A stretch of 64,000 bases of DNA from Bombardia bombarda (taxonomy: Eukaryota; Ascomycota; Sordariomycetes; Sordariales; Lasiosphaeriaceae). This document shows, in pieces, positions 47,726 to 58,089 of the stretch (the stretch's first letter is position 1; each line of letters opens with the position of its first letter). The stretch lies in assembly GCA_030512295.1 (NCBI GenBank), contig JAULSR010000002.1:7564001-7628000 (forward strand). The letters are read 5' to 3'. A program made the position numbers and the translations under genes. The notes below the pieces were generated by a model. The model was not told the DNA's origin, did no database searches, and worked only from the letters and a program-made list of their open reading frames with translations.

Positions 47726-48878
47726 AGGGTCCGTCAAGGCTCATCTTGTCTTGCGTGAACTTCAAGATGGTATGAAGAAGGATTTGGCGCAATTGGTTCA
47801 TTTTGAGGTCAAAGATGCGTTGTTTTCTTTCCCTTTCTCTCGGAAGGCGTCATTAGGTGGGTGGGAATGGTGATGGCGTCGCTCGTTCCAGATGATGATA
47901 TTTGGCTGCAGCGGGCGTGCGACGTGACACGAGATGATGGGATAGTGCGCCATTAATTACTCTTATGTTTTTTAACTCATAGTTGTCGTAATAGTCTCGC
48001 GATGTGTAGCGATTAAGTTTAGTAAGGCCAGATGGCAATTCCTTACATTATAACAGCTCGCGTGGGGGCATGTATTCACATGTGTGAATGCATTGTTAAT
48101 AAGGGATGCCAACATTGGTTTATTTAGAGTTGTTTGGCGCCGCGAGCTCTCGGAGGAGCTGGGGGGTCACGCATGTTATTAGCTGTCAGCTGTCAGCTGT
48201 CAGGGGAAAGGGGGAAAGAGGGGTGAACTGGGGGGCGGCACCACTGGCCACCAGTGACCAGCCTTGGTTTAGTGTATGCGCTCCTGTCTATGTAGAATGC
48301 TGGACGAATGGAATGTTCGGATCCGGACCCGGATTGTGTCTCTGTCAGCAGCGCTTTGGTACCTAGCATCGGTTTACTAATGCACCTGATCGAAGCGTCA
48401 CTTGGCACACTGTCAGACAGCAGGGCTGACCTATAAGGCAGTAGGGTATTTCTTCCGTCGGTACTTGACGAGGGGAACGTTGCTAGCAGTCATACTCGAA
48501 CCCAGCCTACATTTTGAACTGGGTATCAATCGATTCGTGTTACGCCTCTCTATACCATGTTGTATGTAAGCAAGACAGCCATGATGGCGTCACAGGTTCT
48601 AAATAGGTACAAGAAGAATAAACATTACACACAAAGAGTAAGGTAAACCGGTGGCCTGCTGAAAGAATAAAAACAACGAAGACGTGAGGTGAAAAGAAAA
48701 TGCAATACCAGAGAAAAACCAGACAGGGCCTCGCCCCCAGAACGCCGTAACCGTCTGGTCCCGTCTAATTATTGGTTGGCCCTTGGCCATCCATCCCATG
48801 ACCTGTAAGCCCGCAGGTCTAAGTCTAGCCGACTGACATTTTATGTCGTTATTACCGTAAAAAAACAAAACCCCCACT
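47726..48878. other. Convergent 3' spacer
   Basis: It lies between the 3' ends of the OPT gene (+) and the DUF3405 gene (-). It should hold both 3' UTRs. A short repeated AGCTGTC tract lies at about 48180-48202. No gene is evident. Confidence 0.5.
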
Positions 48879-50711
48879 CTAATCATGATGCTTCACCGGA
48901 TGCATCATCATATTCGGCATATACGCCGTGCCATTCCCATCCTTGGCCAGTATCCACGGAAACGGCACATCCTCAGGAATCTCGCGTCCCTCCCAGGCGT
49001 CGTAGAGCAGGCGCGGCCACAGCGTCTCCCACCAAAACGACAGCCCATACCCCCGCGGATGGGCAAGCAGGTCCGGGCCGACGCCCGTCGAGCTGTTGGC
49101 GGGCCCGCCCTTCCACCAGCCGTCCATGTACTCGTCGTCGGTGGGGTTCTCGAAGAAGACGGGCTGCTGCGGGAAGCTGAGCTTGAGGCCGTGCCACACC
49201 GCAAAGCTCGGCGGGGTCGCCTCGCTGGGGACCGTCATGCCGAACTGCACCTGCGCCTGGTGCACGGCCAGCAGCAGCGTGCGGCTCGTGCGCGTGATGG
49301 CGGGCGGGCAGAAGAAGCGGGTGGTGTCGAGGCCGTCGCTGAAGCCAAAGAGCCAGTCGCGGAAGATCCAGCTCATGGCGGCCGACGCGTTGTTGCAGAG
49401 AGACGTGACGATGACGTCTGCCTCCTCGCCGACGCCCCATCTGAAGTCGTCGTCGGCGGGGGACAAGGTTGGGGGCTCGGGGCCGATGGGCAGGAGGTCG
49501 GGGATGCGCAGGGGGCCCCAGAGGTAGGCGCTGCCGTTGTTGGAGGCGTTGACGGCGGCCGAGAAGTTCTGGTAGGAGCCGATGCGCTGCTGCATGTGCT
49601 GGAAGGTGGCGCGCTCGAGGGCCTGCTTGCGCGGCTCGTTGCGCGCGAAGTCGCCCATGCGGTCGAGGTACTTGCCCGCGTCGCCGGTGAAGCGGATGTC
49701 GAGCTCGAACTGCCACATGTGGTCGAACTCGGGGTAGTGAAGGGCGAGGAGCTGCATGGGCTGGTAGACCTGCCACATGGTTCTGTGTTCGTTGACGGCC
49801 GGGTACCAGTTCTCCAGCAGACGATCATCCCACAGTATTGCGATGGACCGCAACTCGGGCGGCACTGACGAGTTTCGTAGCGCCTCCTGGTAGGTGTCCG
49901 TGGAGTCGTAGATGTGCCGATCGTACTCCTTCATGTCGACTAGGAGGATTACTTGGTATTCGCCGCCGGTGCGCAGCGCCGTTTCGACGATGAGCGAGCG
50001 AATGTAGTGCATGTCCTCGACCTTGTACTCGTAGCCGCGCCAGACGCGCAGCACGACGGCAGTGCGCCTTGTGCTGTTGAAGTCGTGCCACTGCCTGATC
50101 TCGGGTATCATGGTCCTGTTGCGGAAGTCGAGCCTGTGGGCGTCGACCATGTTGTCGAACGGCTTCGCCTCGGTCGGAAAGCGGTGGGCGTTGCGATCAA
50201 AGCACTCGTTCTGCAGCTTGCCCCAGTCGATCCTGTCCCAGTCGACCCGCGTTCTGTTGTATCCCTCATCGTCCTCGCCGTACCCGTAAGGCGCGTATCG
50301 GTCTCGATAGCTTATCCACGATTGGTCCAGACCCAGAGCTTCGTAGGAGCCCGTGAAGGGCATAGGGTAGGAGATGTTCAGCTTCGCCTCTCTAACGTCG
50401 TCATCAGGACTACGCGAGAGGAACTGGCCGCGGGGGCCAAAGCACGGCACGCGTTCGGGGAGTGGTGACACGGGCGGGTTGTTTGTCATGCGACGAGGCG
50501 GCGAAGGGCTGGGTGCTAGGTTGCTGAAGTAGGGCAGCGGTAGTGTCCATCGCGACCAGCGACTGAAGGTTAGGAAGATGATGGCGTAGACGAGGACAAC
50601 AGCGATGAGCACCTGGCGGTTCCAGACCAAGCGACGAAGCTTGAGACAGCCACGGCCGTGGAGGGCGGCGTTGAGGCCCTGCAGTTTTGGAACTCGGTTT
50701 TGGAAGCCCAT
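48879..50711 (-). CDS. DUF3405-family type II membrane protein
   Basis: Fungal protein of the DUF3405 family, function unknown; the single N-terminal anchor, lumenal body and NxT/S sites suggest a Golgi glycosyltransferase-like protein (inference). Starting at ATG 50711 it is 610 aa, uninterrupted. The membrane segment is VLIAVVLVYAIIFLTFSRW (about residues 33-51 of this start). DUF3405-like blocks are AVVLRVWRGYEYKVEDMHYI, ILLVDMKEYDRHIYDSTD, HMWQFELDIRFTGDAGKYLD and GEEADVIVTSLCNN. The frame is open to another ATG at 50834, adding 41 residues, but that extension is an Arg/Pro repeat from a GAGGTC microsatellite (about 50755-50776). I prefer 50711 because the anchor then sits at the usual distance from the N-terminus. 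Strong codon bias (GC third positions) supports coding. Confidence 0.82.
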   Translation of the reverse strand: MGFQNRVPKLQGLNAALHGRGCLKLRRLVWNRQVLIAVVLVYAIIFLTFSRWSRWTLPLPYFSNLAPSPSPPRRMTNNPPVSPLPERVPCFGPRGQFLSRSPDDDVREAKLNISYPMPFTGSYEALGLDQSWISYRDRYAPYGYGEDDEGYNRTRVDWDRIDWGKLQNECFDRNAHRFPTEAKPFDNMVDAHRLDFRNRTMIPEIRQWHDFNSTRRTAVVLRVWRGYEYKVEDMHYIRSLIVETALRTGGEYQVILLVDMKEYDRHIYDSTDTYQEALRNSSVPPELRSIAILWDDRLLENWYPAVNEHRTMWQVYQPMQLLALHYPEFDHMWQFELDIRFTGDAGKYLDRMGDFARNEPRKQALERATFQHMQQRIGSYQNFSAAVNASNNGSAYLWGPLRIPDLLPIGPEPPTLSPADDDFRWGVGEEADVIVTSLCNNASAAMSWIFRDWLFGFSDGLDTTRFFCPPAITRTSRTLLLAVHQAQVQFGMTVPSEATPPSFAVWHGLKLSFPQQPVFFENPTDDEYMDGWWKGGPANSSTGVGPDLLAHPRGYGLSFWWETLWPRLLYDAWEGREIPEDVPFPWILAKDGNGTAYMPNMMMHPVKHHD

Positions 50712-50834
50712 GTTGGCGGTGACCGACTTGTACTGCTCCCGACTACTGCATCGAGGTCGAGGTCGAGGTCGAGGTTGAGGGGTGCTGCTGCTGTAGAAAA
50801 GAAAGACAATGGGTACAGATAGCGGGCGCAGCAT

Positions 50835-52473
50835 CGACTTCTACAACAGGAGGCCAAACAACTAACAACTTTCACCCCCTGCCCAGTTCGCCAATGAGTG
50901 GTTGCAGCATTGCAGCACTCATATTGGACGGCGAGGACGGTACTGGTGGGGGAGATGTGGGTACTGGGTCCCATCGCGCGCTCCGCCACCATGTACTTTC
51001 GCTTCAGAAGACATGGGAAGGCCCATGGGCTGGGCGGTTGTCGGCCGTAGTTCTGGTGGGGGTGCTTGAAGTCAGTGGCTCTCTTCCCGCGAAACAAGGC
51101 GGGATTGGCGGCTTGTGATTGGCTAGCCAATCGAGAAAACCTGCTTGTGCGACGCCGGATCGGTACTCATCGCGGGTCGTTCCTTGCTCTTGACTGGAGC
51201 TCTCTCAGGGGCGCACCCACCCTGTTCCATTATCTGACAGGTGGATGGTCAAGCCCACTTTTCATTTTCTTCACATCCTGGATAGCCAATCCTTTTGCTA
51301 TAACGCACTGATCAGAAGTAAGTCTCAAGATAAGCAACCAGATCTCTTTCCACACATGGCGACTCCTTTATTGGTGCTCCGTCCATATAGGTAGGTCGGG
51401 CAGCTCCTGAATCGCACACTTGACGATCCCTGGATCAACGGCCCCGCTTCCAAGATTGCAAACATGAGACTACCTATCCACTGCGTCTGAACCCAATCCA
51501 CTGCGCTGGGATGGGAAAGTTCCATAAGCAGTCTCAAGAAAAGAGGCAACAGCCTTCAACGGTACTGCGTACAATAATGTAGTCCAGGAGATGAAGGGCA
51601 GTTGATGGATTTCCAGACCAGTCACTTTGCTTGGCCAAGTTAAGTTCTGACTACCGACCTAATTCGCGATGGAGGTACATGTACATACAATAGCCTATCA
51701 GCATTGTAGTCGCGAGACCTGTGCTCCTGTAGTAGCGGTACAAGCTGAAGGAATACAGCCAATAAACGACCCAAACAAGGACAAGAGGCACCACGAATGC
51801 GTGTTTAGAGTCTGGTCACCAAGCACGACAATGATCATCGGAGTGCATGGCAGCAGCAACTCAAATCCAGCGTCACACTAATTACTGGCCTGAAAGAGCA
51901 ACAGTAAGCGCAAGAAAACACATGGCTGACTGCCGATGGAGATGGTGCATGATAAGCGTGTGACCATATCTGAAGAACAATGTCTCATGGTTTGTTTGAT
52001 GGCAATCTACCTCTGTGATACAATTATGGGCAACATTAGCAACATCCACCAAATCTGAGTCAAGCTTCGCTTGCCTTGTATTGAGCTGTCACACGCTTGG
52101 GGAGTACAGTTCCAGGACGGTAGCGTGCCGAAACCTGTGTCTCCAAATCCTGGAGCTATCAGAGCCCACAACAGAGCAGTAGGCGGTGGGTTGAAGCAGC
52201 CCTTTGCTCTGTTATATTCCGTGTTCCTGCGAAATGGCGCGCTGTCTTGCCCTCCTTGTCGCAGTACCACCATCTTCCCATTGTTATACCAAACAGTGCG
52301 TGCGTGTCATGCCAGATCCGCCGCAGGCCCTAAACTCCTAAACTCCTCCGGCGCAGAAATATCGCCAACCTAGCCTAGTAACGTCCAAGTCGCGGACCAT
52401 AGATATGTCCCAGCGGCAGTCGTCCGCGCTCTCAAGCATAAATCTTTTTGTTTTCCCCTTTGCTGCCAGTCGC
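50835..52473. other. Spacer between DUF3405 and DIM1 genes
   Basis: It includes the upstream region of the DUF3405 gene (-) and the 3' UTR of DIM1 (-). ORFs are at most about 100 codons without family match. I see no repeats of note. Confidence 0.5.
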
Positions 52474-52987
52474 TTAATACCTGTGTCTCGTCGAATAGTC
52501 CTTGGGGCTGACAACCAGGCCGCGTCCCTTCTTGGCGCCGCGGTAGACGGTCTCGATGATGTCTATCAGCTCCTGCTTGTCCTCCAGCACCCACTTGATC
52601 TTGTTGTTGTCGCCGGTGCCGAGATCGATCATCATGTGCTTGTTGCGGAAGAAGAACATGAGGGTGCACTCGTCGTAGAGCTCGTACATCTGGTTGAAGT
52701 CGGGCACCTTGTCGATGTCGCAGAGGTAGATGACGGCGAAGTTCTTGACCTTGTCGGCGATGCGGTACAGGACCTCGTCCTGGCGCATGCAGTCGGCCGA
52801 CCAGTCTCTGCCGAATCGGATCACCACCAAGCGTTCGTCTTCGCTCAGGATGGCTGTGTTGTGGAAAGAGGCAAGTCAAGTCAGCTTTTTCTGTTTCCTT
52901 GAAATGGGACGGTAGAGAGAAAAAGGATTGCTTACCTTGGTCGACATGCCAGCCGCTTTGCAGATGGGGCAACACGATGGAACCCAT
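52474..52987 (-). CDS. DIB1: Dim1/Dib1, U5 snRNP thioredoxin-like splicing protein
   Basis: Conserved component of the U4/U6.U5 tri-snRNP with a thioredoxin fold (human TXNL4A), needed before spliceosome activation. Exons 52987-52936 and 52853-52474 sum to 432 bases (143 aa), the family's fixed length. The sequence follows the family closely: MGSIVLPHLQSGWHVDQ, AILSEDERLVVIRFGRDW, CMRQDEVLYRIADKVKNF, AVIYLCDIDKVPDFNQMYEL, FFFRNKHMMIDLGTGDNNKI and the end PKDYSTRHRY. Loss of the thioredoxin active-site Cys pair is normal for this family. The start is fixed by the conserved N-terminus. Confidence 0.97.
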
Positions 52988-53817
52988 GGCGGCGATGGAT
53001 AGCTTGTTTCACGGGGCTTCAGTTGAGAGGGGAGCGACTCAAGGCTTGCGCGAGCTGTGCGAACAGTTGAGGTTTCGGTTTGCGGGGATGGTTGCGACGG
53101 CGGAGGGTTGGCGCGTTTAGTGGTGATGGAGTCGCGAATTGAATGGAATCGATGGATGGCTTATCGAATCTCGTCGAAAACTCCCCCACCATTGCGACCG
53201 ACAACTGGGCTTGGCTTGCCCGGCACTAACCAACCGGTGTGTACCACAGTACACTACTTCACTGTAGGGTTAGGGTCATAGCAGGTCGCGTCTTGTGCTC
53301 CTCTCTGATACGTAGCGGCCAAGATGTCAGCTTGGCCCCCATTCAAAATTCTACCACAACAAAATTCTCCCACAACAAACTTCTACTACAACAAAATTCT
53401 ACTACAACAAAATTCTACTACAACAAAATTCTACTACAACAAACACCCCGCCGTTCGTTTTGCTATCTACAATTCCATCGCTTACACCAAATAGGTTATA
53501 TCAAACTCAACAATTCTACAGGGATGTCGATGTGATAATGTGGTAAGCACGGTCGGACTTATGGCTGCGGGGCGGTCGGACTCTGGCCGTTCGATGCGCA
53601 CCCTGGGACGTCGCAGGGAAAGCATCTTTTGCGGCGCAGCATCCAGCCCAGCCAAGCGATGGCGAAGCAGATGCTTCCTCGGCTTCCTTTCGCAGGGTAC
53701 GGGGAGTCGGAGTTCCCCCAAAATACAATTCAGCGGCTTTTCAACGGCGCATGCGCATCTTCTTGTTCATCAACAACCCACCTGCACCAAAAAAAAAAAC
53801 ATTGTTGTTGACATAGG
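52988..53817. other. Divergent spacer with 16-bp minisatellite
   Basis: It holds the promoters of DIM1 (-) and the surface-protein gene (+). A six-copy 16-base minisatellite lies at 53345-53440. A 77-base run of A/T-poor sequence follows; no gene is evident. Confidence 0.6.
53345..53440. repeat. 16-bp minisatellite, 6 copies
   Basis: Six head-to-tail units of consensus AAAATTCTACTACAAC. The first three carry one or two substitutions each and the last three are identical, suggesting recent copying at the 3' end. It lies about 360 bases upstream of the DIM1 ATG and 380 upstream of the surface-protein ATG. Confidence 0.93.
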
Positions 53818-54817
53818 ATGCGGTGGGACGCGGACTCGCCTCACGGCACCACCGCGACTTCTCGCGTGTCCTTGTTGGCTTTCTTCGCCCTGTTCCTTAC
53901 AAACGTCGCTGTCCTCACCAATGCCCAAGATGACGCCCATTGGCAATCGAATTTCTCCTTTCCCACCGATGGCCAGATCTTCCATACCATGGACACCGTC
54001 CTGGTGACATACACAAGCCCCTTTCCGAGTCCGCGCTTGTATGTATGGTGCGGGCCAGGCGGTCCATCTCAAGGTCAGTCGAGGTCTTTACGGTACCAAG
54101 CGACGACAATGTTCTCACGCATGACGGTACACAGAATTTTCCGAAGACGCTCCCCCTTTCAACGCCAGCTTCCCCGTTCTCTTGAACTTCACCTCTGCGA
54201 AGCCATGCTGGTTTAACCTTCGTAGGATTGGATACGAGGAGGTCACGAGCGCGACGAATGCAACCGAGGCTGCTGAAGGTGTAAACGGGTTCGAGTTCAA
54301 CGTGCTTGGTTCCGTGCGTGATGGAGGTCCCCAGACAATAGTGGCCTCGTCTTTCACATCAACGTCGACCACATCATCTTCCTTGTCGTCGCCAACATCA
54401 ATTTCGACAACAACAAGCGACTCATCCACCCCGAGCAGTGCACCGGCGGGTTCTGGGGGCAACTCAATTGCCGCCGGCAGCACAGGCAGTGGGGGTCTCA
54501 GCGCCGGCGCTGCGGCAGGTATTGGCGTCGGCGTTGCCATTGCAGTAATTGCTCTGGCTGCTGGCGCCGTCGTGTGGCTGAGGAGGTGGAAGAAGAAAGT
54601 GAGGGAATCTCCATCCATCATGCACCCCGACGGTGGCGGTGGGGATGGTCTACGGTACGAGGCCCCTGGCGATAATGGGGCTTACGGGAACCAGGCCGTT
54701 CAGAGCCACGAGCAGAAGTGGCCACTACAACAGCATGCACCATACGAGATGTCAGAGGCGCTTATGAGCGCGGCTGAAATGCCGACGGCGACTACGAGGC
54801 ATGAGATGATGGCTTGA
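53818..54817 (+). CDS. Secreted-then-anchored single-pass surface protein
   Basis: Exons 53818-54073 and 54135-54817 sum to 939 bases (312 aa). The layout is: signal peptide (VSLLAFFALFLTNVAVLTNA), an extracellular domain of about 130 residues with FPTDGQIFHTMDTVLVTYTS and a PCWFNL motif, a Ser/Thr-rich stalk (about 145-190), a Gly/Ala-rich membrane helix (AGIGVGVAIAVIALAAGAVV) flanked by Arg/Lys, and a short cytosolic tail. This is the layout of fungal Mid2/WSC-like wall-sensor or signalling receptors, but I see no WSC cysteine module, so the role is unknown. The start is the first ATG after an A-rich leader. Exon 2 joins as SQEFSEDAPPFNAS. Confidence 0.75.
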
Positions 54818-55058
54818 GATTGTGGAGCACTGATATGACTATTCTTTGGATACCAATAGGGGCTTTGTTTTTTGTCTGAATGGGATCATAAGTAGTGCCG
54901 TCTCTCACAGGCGTATATATTCAAGCCATCACAGACTCTTGATGGTACTAGATATGCGTCAATTTGCCAAAATCAGAATATCATCAATATCCTCAGATAT
55001 CCAATGCCTCCGCCCTTCCAATGTGTCTCCGAAGTAACCTGATTGCGTAGGCACTCTT

Positions 55059-57067
55059 TTACAGCTCCTCAAGTGAACCCGGGATCGTGTCGTACGTAGC
55101 GTACACTGGGGCGACAACCTGTTCAAAGTATTCCGTCCGGAACTGCTGAAAGCTCAAACGCTTCGTCACATCCCGCCCCGGGAACTGGCATCGCAAACAC
55201 CTCTCCACTGCATGTCCATACAAGTCACCGGCGTCAAGGATTACATCGTCCTTCAACATGAGGGCTATTTCATAGTCCCCGACAGCGGTAGCCCCCGAGC
55301 TTGAGAATCGAGAGTCGCTGTCATCTCGATATGGGCGGCAAAGCTGTTCAAAGGTCTTGTTAAGACACAGCTCAATAAGGAGAATCCCAAGCACAAAAGG
55401 ATCCTTGTTGAGGATCTGGTGCCTTTGAAATCGCTCCTCGTCCGAGATTGGCCGTTCTTCACCTCTGGCTTGCGGTGAGCTCCTCGGTGCCGAGTTGAGG
55501 ATGCAACTGAGCGTTGGTGATATCGTAACAATGCCACTTTCATGGGCCATATCGCCCTCTGTAAACAGTTGAACATGGTCCTTGCCGTCCCAGCCTTCCT
55601 CCATCCAGTCAGAGTCACAGAAGAAGAGAAGGCCCAATGAAACTGCCGCTGCCACAAAGAAGCGCTGTTTCTGGTGAAGGGGACTTTTGGAAGCCGGGAT
55701 TTTGGGGAATTTTGTACTTGTAGAAGTGTCTGTAAAGGCATGCTGAACATTTCTTGCTGCGTAGGAGGTGTCGGATTAACCAGCAGAAGTTTCCCGTCCT
55801 GGCCTGAGAGGAAGAAATTCGGTTGAGAATCGTTCTTGGCAGGAAATTGGGCGTAGTGGCAAAAGCATGACAACTCCTGCACTAGTGTACTAGTACTCGT
55901 GGTTGATTATGCTGGAGGGGATTGGGACATAACTTGAAGCTATATATATGTGTGAGTGACGACCAAGCTTGGACAAGTTTGGACTAAATACTTACCAGGT
56001 GATGTCACAACGACGTTTGTTCCAGGCCTTGTTTTGCCCCTTTTTGATGCCTTCAGTAACTGCTTGAGCTTTCTCAGTCCTTATTTGGGTGGCTTCTGCA
56101 CCAGAGTCGAGGTGCTTTTCTGCTGTCCTGTGGTAGAGTTTTGCTCACGGTTTAGGACCTTGGTTGCTGTGTTATTGTCAATCTCGGGAGACTGGAACTT
56201 CAAGGAGAGCGGAGCCCAGGACCCAGGAACTCCGGTAGGAATTACCAGTGTGACCTCATCCGTAGACATAATTCTACCAGTATGCCAATCTGGCCGTATA
56301 TACCCTTTATGCTCTTGAAAACCACAGCCTCGGCTCTCTGAAAGAATTCCATGCATTGCTGCGAGATTCTTGCGGGCTTCTGTGCATTCGGCGGCGTTGA
56401 ACCGACGTTTGACTGCATCAAGACGAGGACTTAAGTCGTCTAATGGGATTTCGTTTTTGTTGAATGATTTGAAAAATCCTCCTCAACGCGTTATCTGACC
56501 TCTGCAATTCGTCAACGATTTGCCATTTCTCTTTGTCCTTGAAGATCCATGTTAGTTTCCGCAGTTCTTGATCAACTCGCCCCTCTTCCCAAAGAGGCTG
56601 TGATGCGAAGTATGTATTTGTTAGCCACCAGTAATCGTGCAAATACATATGAGATTCGCTTCATTGAATGATTTATCTCTTGACAGAGAAAAACATCGGG
56701 AATCACTGGACTCAGGGATGGGCATATTGCTTCGTACCTTTCCACGAGAGTCCATGTTCAACTTGTTTAACACCTTCATCGCAGTAGTCTTCATGTCCTC
56801 GATGATGCATAAAACATTTGAGGACGATTCTGGACAAAGCCTTTCGAGTTGTTGCTCTGGTTCTGCCTCAGTTGGGTGCTCAAGCTGAATGGTTTTAAAT
56901 GTCGCGTGGAGCTCAACCATTTGGAGTACAATATGGCTGCGAAAAAGGCGAAAGACCCTGTCGTAATCCAAGTAATTATTTGCTGGCTTAATCACAAGTT
57001 GATGATAGCTGTTAAGGCCAAGCACCAATAATGGCAGGACCCCGACAACAAGCCCAGCAGCTTCCAT
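55059..57067 (-). pseudogene. DUF7580 / HeLo-like domain gene, broken by two frameshifts
   Basis: Family found in fungal incompatibility/NLR-type repertoires. Transcript order: exon 57067-56738, intron, exon 56597-56149, 53-base intron, exon 56095-55996, intron, exon 55889-55059. The helical N-terminus (EAAGLVVGVLPLLVLGLNSY) resembles HeLo-like prion-domain proteins. PLWEEGRVDQELRKLTWIF and SDNALRRIF follow. Near 56472-56476 a T5 run (minus strand) appears one base too long: upstream ALRRIF and downstream NKNEIPLDDLSPRLDAVKRR are in different frames. Near 55685-55688 an A run appears one short: MPLQTLLQ and QKQRFFVAAAVSLGLLFFCD are in different frames. The C-terminus (DPFVLGILLIELCLNKTFEQ, CLRCQFPGRDVTKRLSFQQF) is typical DUF7580. 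A 70-base intron could hide the first break but would drop conserved residues. It may be a real pseudogene or contain consensus errors. Confidence 0.6.
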
Positions 57068-57145
57068 TGCCGTGGTCGGGGCTCTACCGGGCTTTGGTAG
57101 AAACAAATAGAAGCTTGAATACCGAGGATGAGTTTAGAGGATGAG

Positions 57146-57887
57146 TTTAGAGGACGTGTTGGTCGAGCTGCTGGCTAGTTTTGAAGACGGCAAAAGGATG
57201 CTTGACGCTGGGCAGGAAATGAAGATAAGATCGATACGCAACCAAACAAATGCCGGGTGAAAGCGGGGATCGGGAGGAAGTGCTACCACACTCAGGAGTA
57301 GTGTGACTTGTGATGACAATTCGAAACATCGCCCGGGCGTTACAATACAGGTCGTGGATCCACATGTCCAACAGTAGAGCCGGGATTCTTCGGAGGGTTT
57401 ATATTGAAATCTACAGTTCATCCTAATCAGGATCAATGGCTTGATGAATTTGGTAGACTGAAATTATGAGGAGAGCAGACCAAGGCTTGCCTTCCCTTCC
57501 GATGTCAGAGGATCTCTGGACGATGCTCTTCGAAACGAAGATATGCTCAGAGGAGAGATTATCGACATACTTGAGGTGGAGACATACTTGAGGTGGATTT
57601 GCCACAATTGCCAAGATTGCTCTTTTGAAAGCAAACAGCTTCTATGCGACCACCTCAACGACAAACACAGTGGCTCGTGGACGCAGCGCCAGCTACCAGC
57701 CATCATAGAGATGAGTGAGCGACCGATGGAAGACTCATCCGTCTTGCCATGCGCAATCTGCGGAACGGAATGGCCGTTGAAGGCGATGTTTAATCACGTT
57801 GCGGAACATTTGGAAGAGCTATCACTGTTCGCCCTGCCGATTCCTTTTATTGAGTGGACTTGCTACGACCCAAGGTACGATCAGTGA
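57146..57887 (+). pseudogene. Truncated relic of a fungal C2H2 signalling protein
   Basis: The last part, 57543-57887, is an open frame with two zinc-binding modules: CHNCQDCSFESKQLLCDHLN and CAICGTEWPLKAMFNHVAEH followed by LEELSLFALP. The latter pattern is common at the C-terminus of fungal C2H2/NACHT-associated proteins. Upstream, DVRGSLDDALRNEDMLRGEI is in the same frame, then a stop at about 57459. Earlier pieces in other frames (VLVELLASFEDGKRMLDAGQ, FFGGFILKSTVHPNQDQWLD) resemble the usual N-terminal part of that family. I read this as a decayed gene rather than a full one. A 17-base direct repeat at 57566-57599 lies within it. An independent short gene at 57543 is an alternative. Confidence 0.4.
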
Positions 57888-58089
57888 TCCTCCAAGTACC
57901 GATTTAGCATGATTCTCAACAGTGCAACGTGTTTTGAACTTGACGATAACTATGGTTCCAAGGTGATAGTGACAGAAGTAAATACCATTTCTAAGTGTAA
58001 GCTGAGCACTGTTACATCGCAAAAACTGACATTAACCACCAGACATGTCTCCAATCATGATCCATGACTAGATATACTCATGGCTTTGG

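Noticed and set aside
48885..49868. 327-codon open frame on the + strand
   Set aside because: Antisense shadow of the DUF3405 gene; low-complexity Ala/Arg/Val composition and no family resemblance.
53345..53440. CRISPR-like array
   Set aside because: The units are contiguous without spacers in a eukaryotic genome; it is a minisatellite.
55890..55995. Apparent frame mismatch before QELSCFCHYAQF
   Set aside because: A 106-base intron with donor GTAAGT and a TAG acceptor joins the frames correctly.
56096..56148. Apparent extra frameshift in the DUF7580 gene
   Set aside because: A 53-base intron with donor GTGAGC and acceptor CAG restores the frame, so no indel is needed here.
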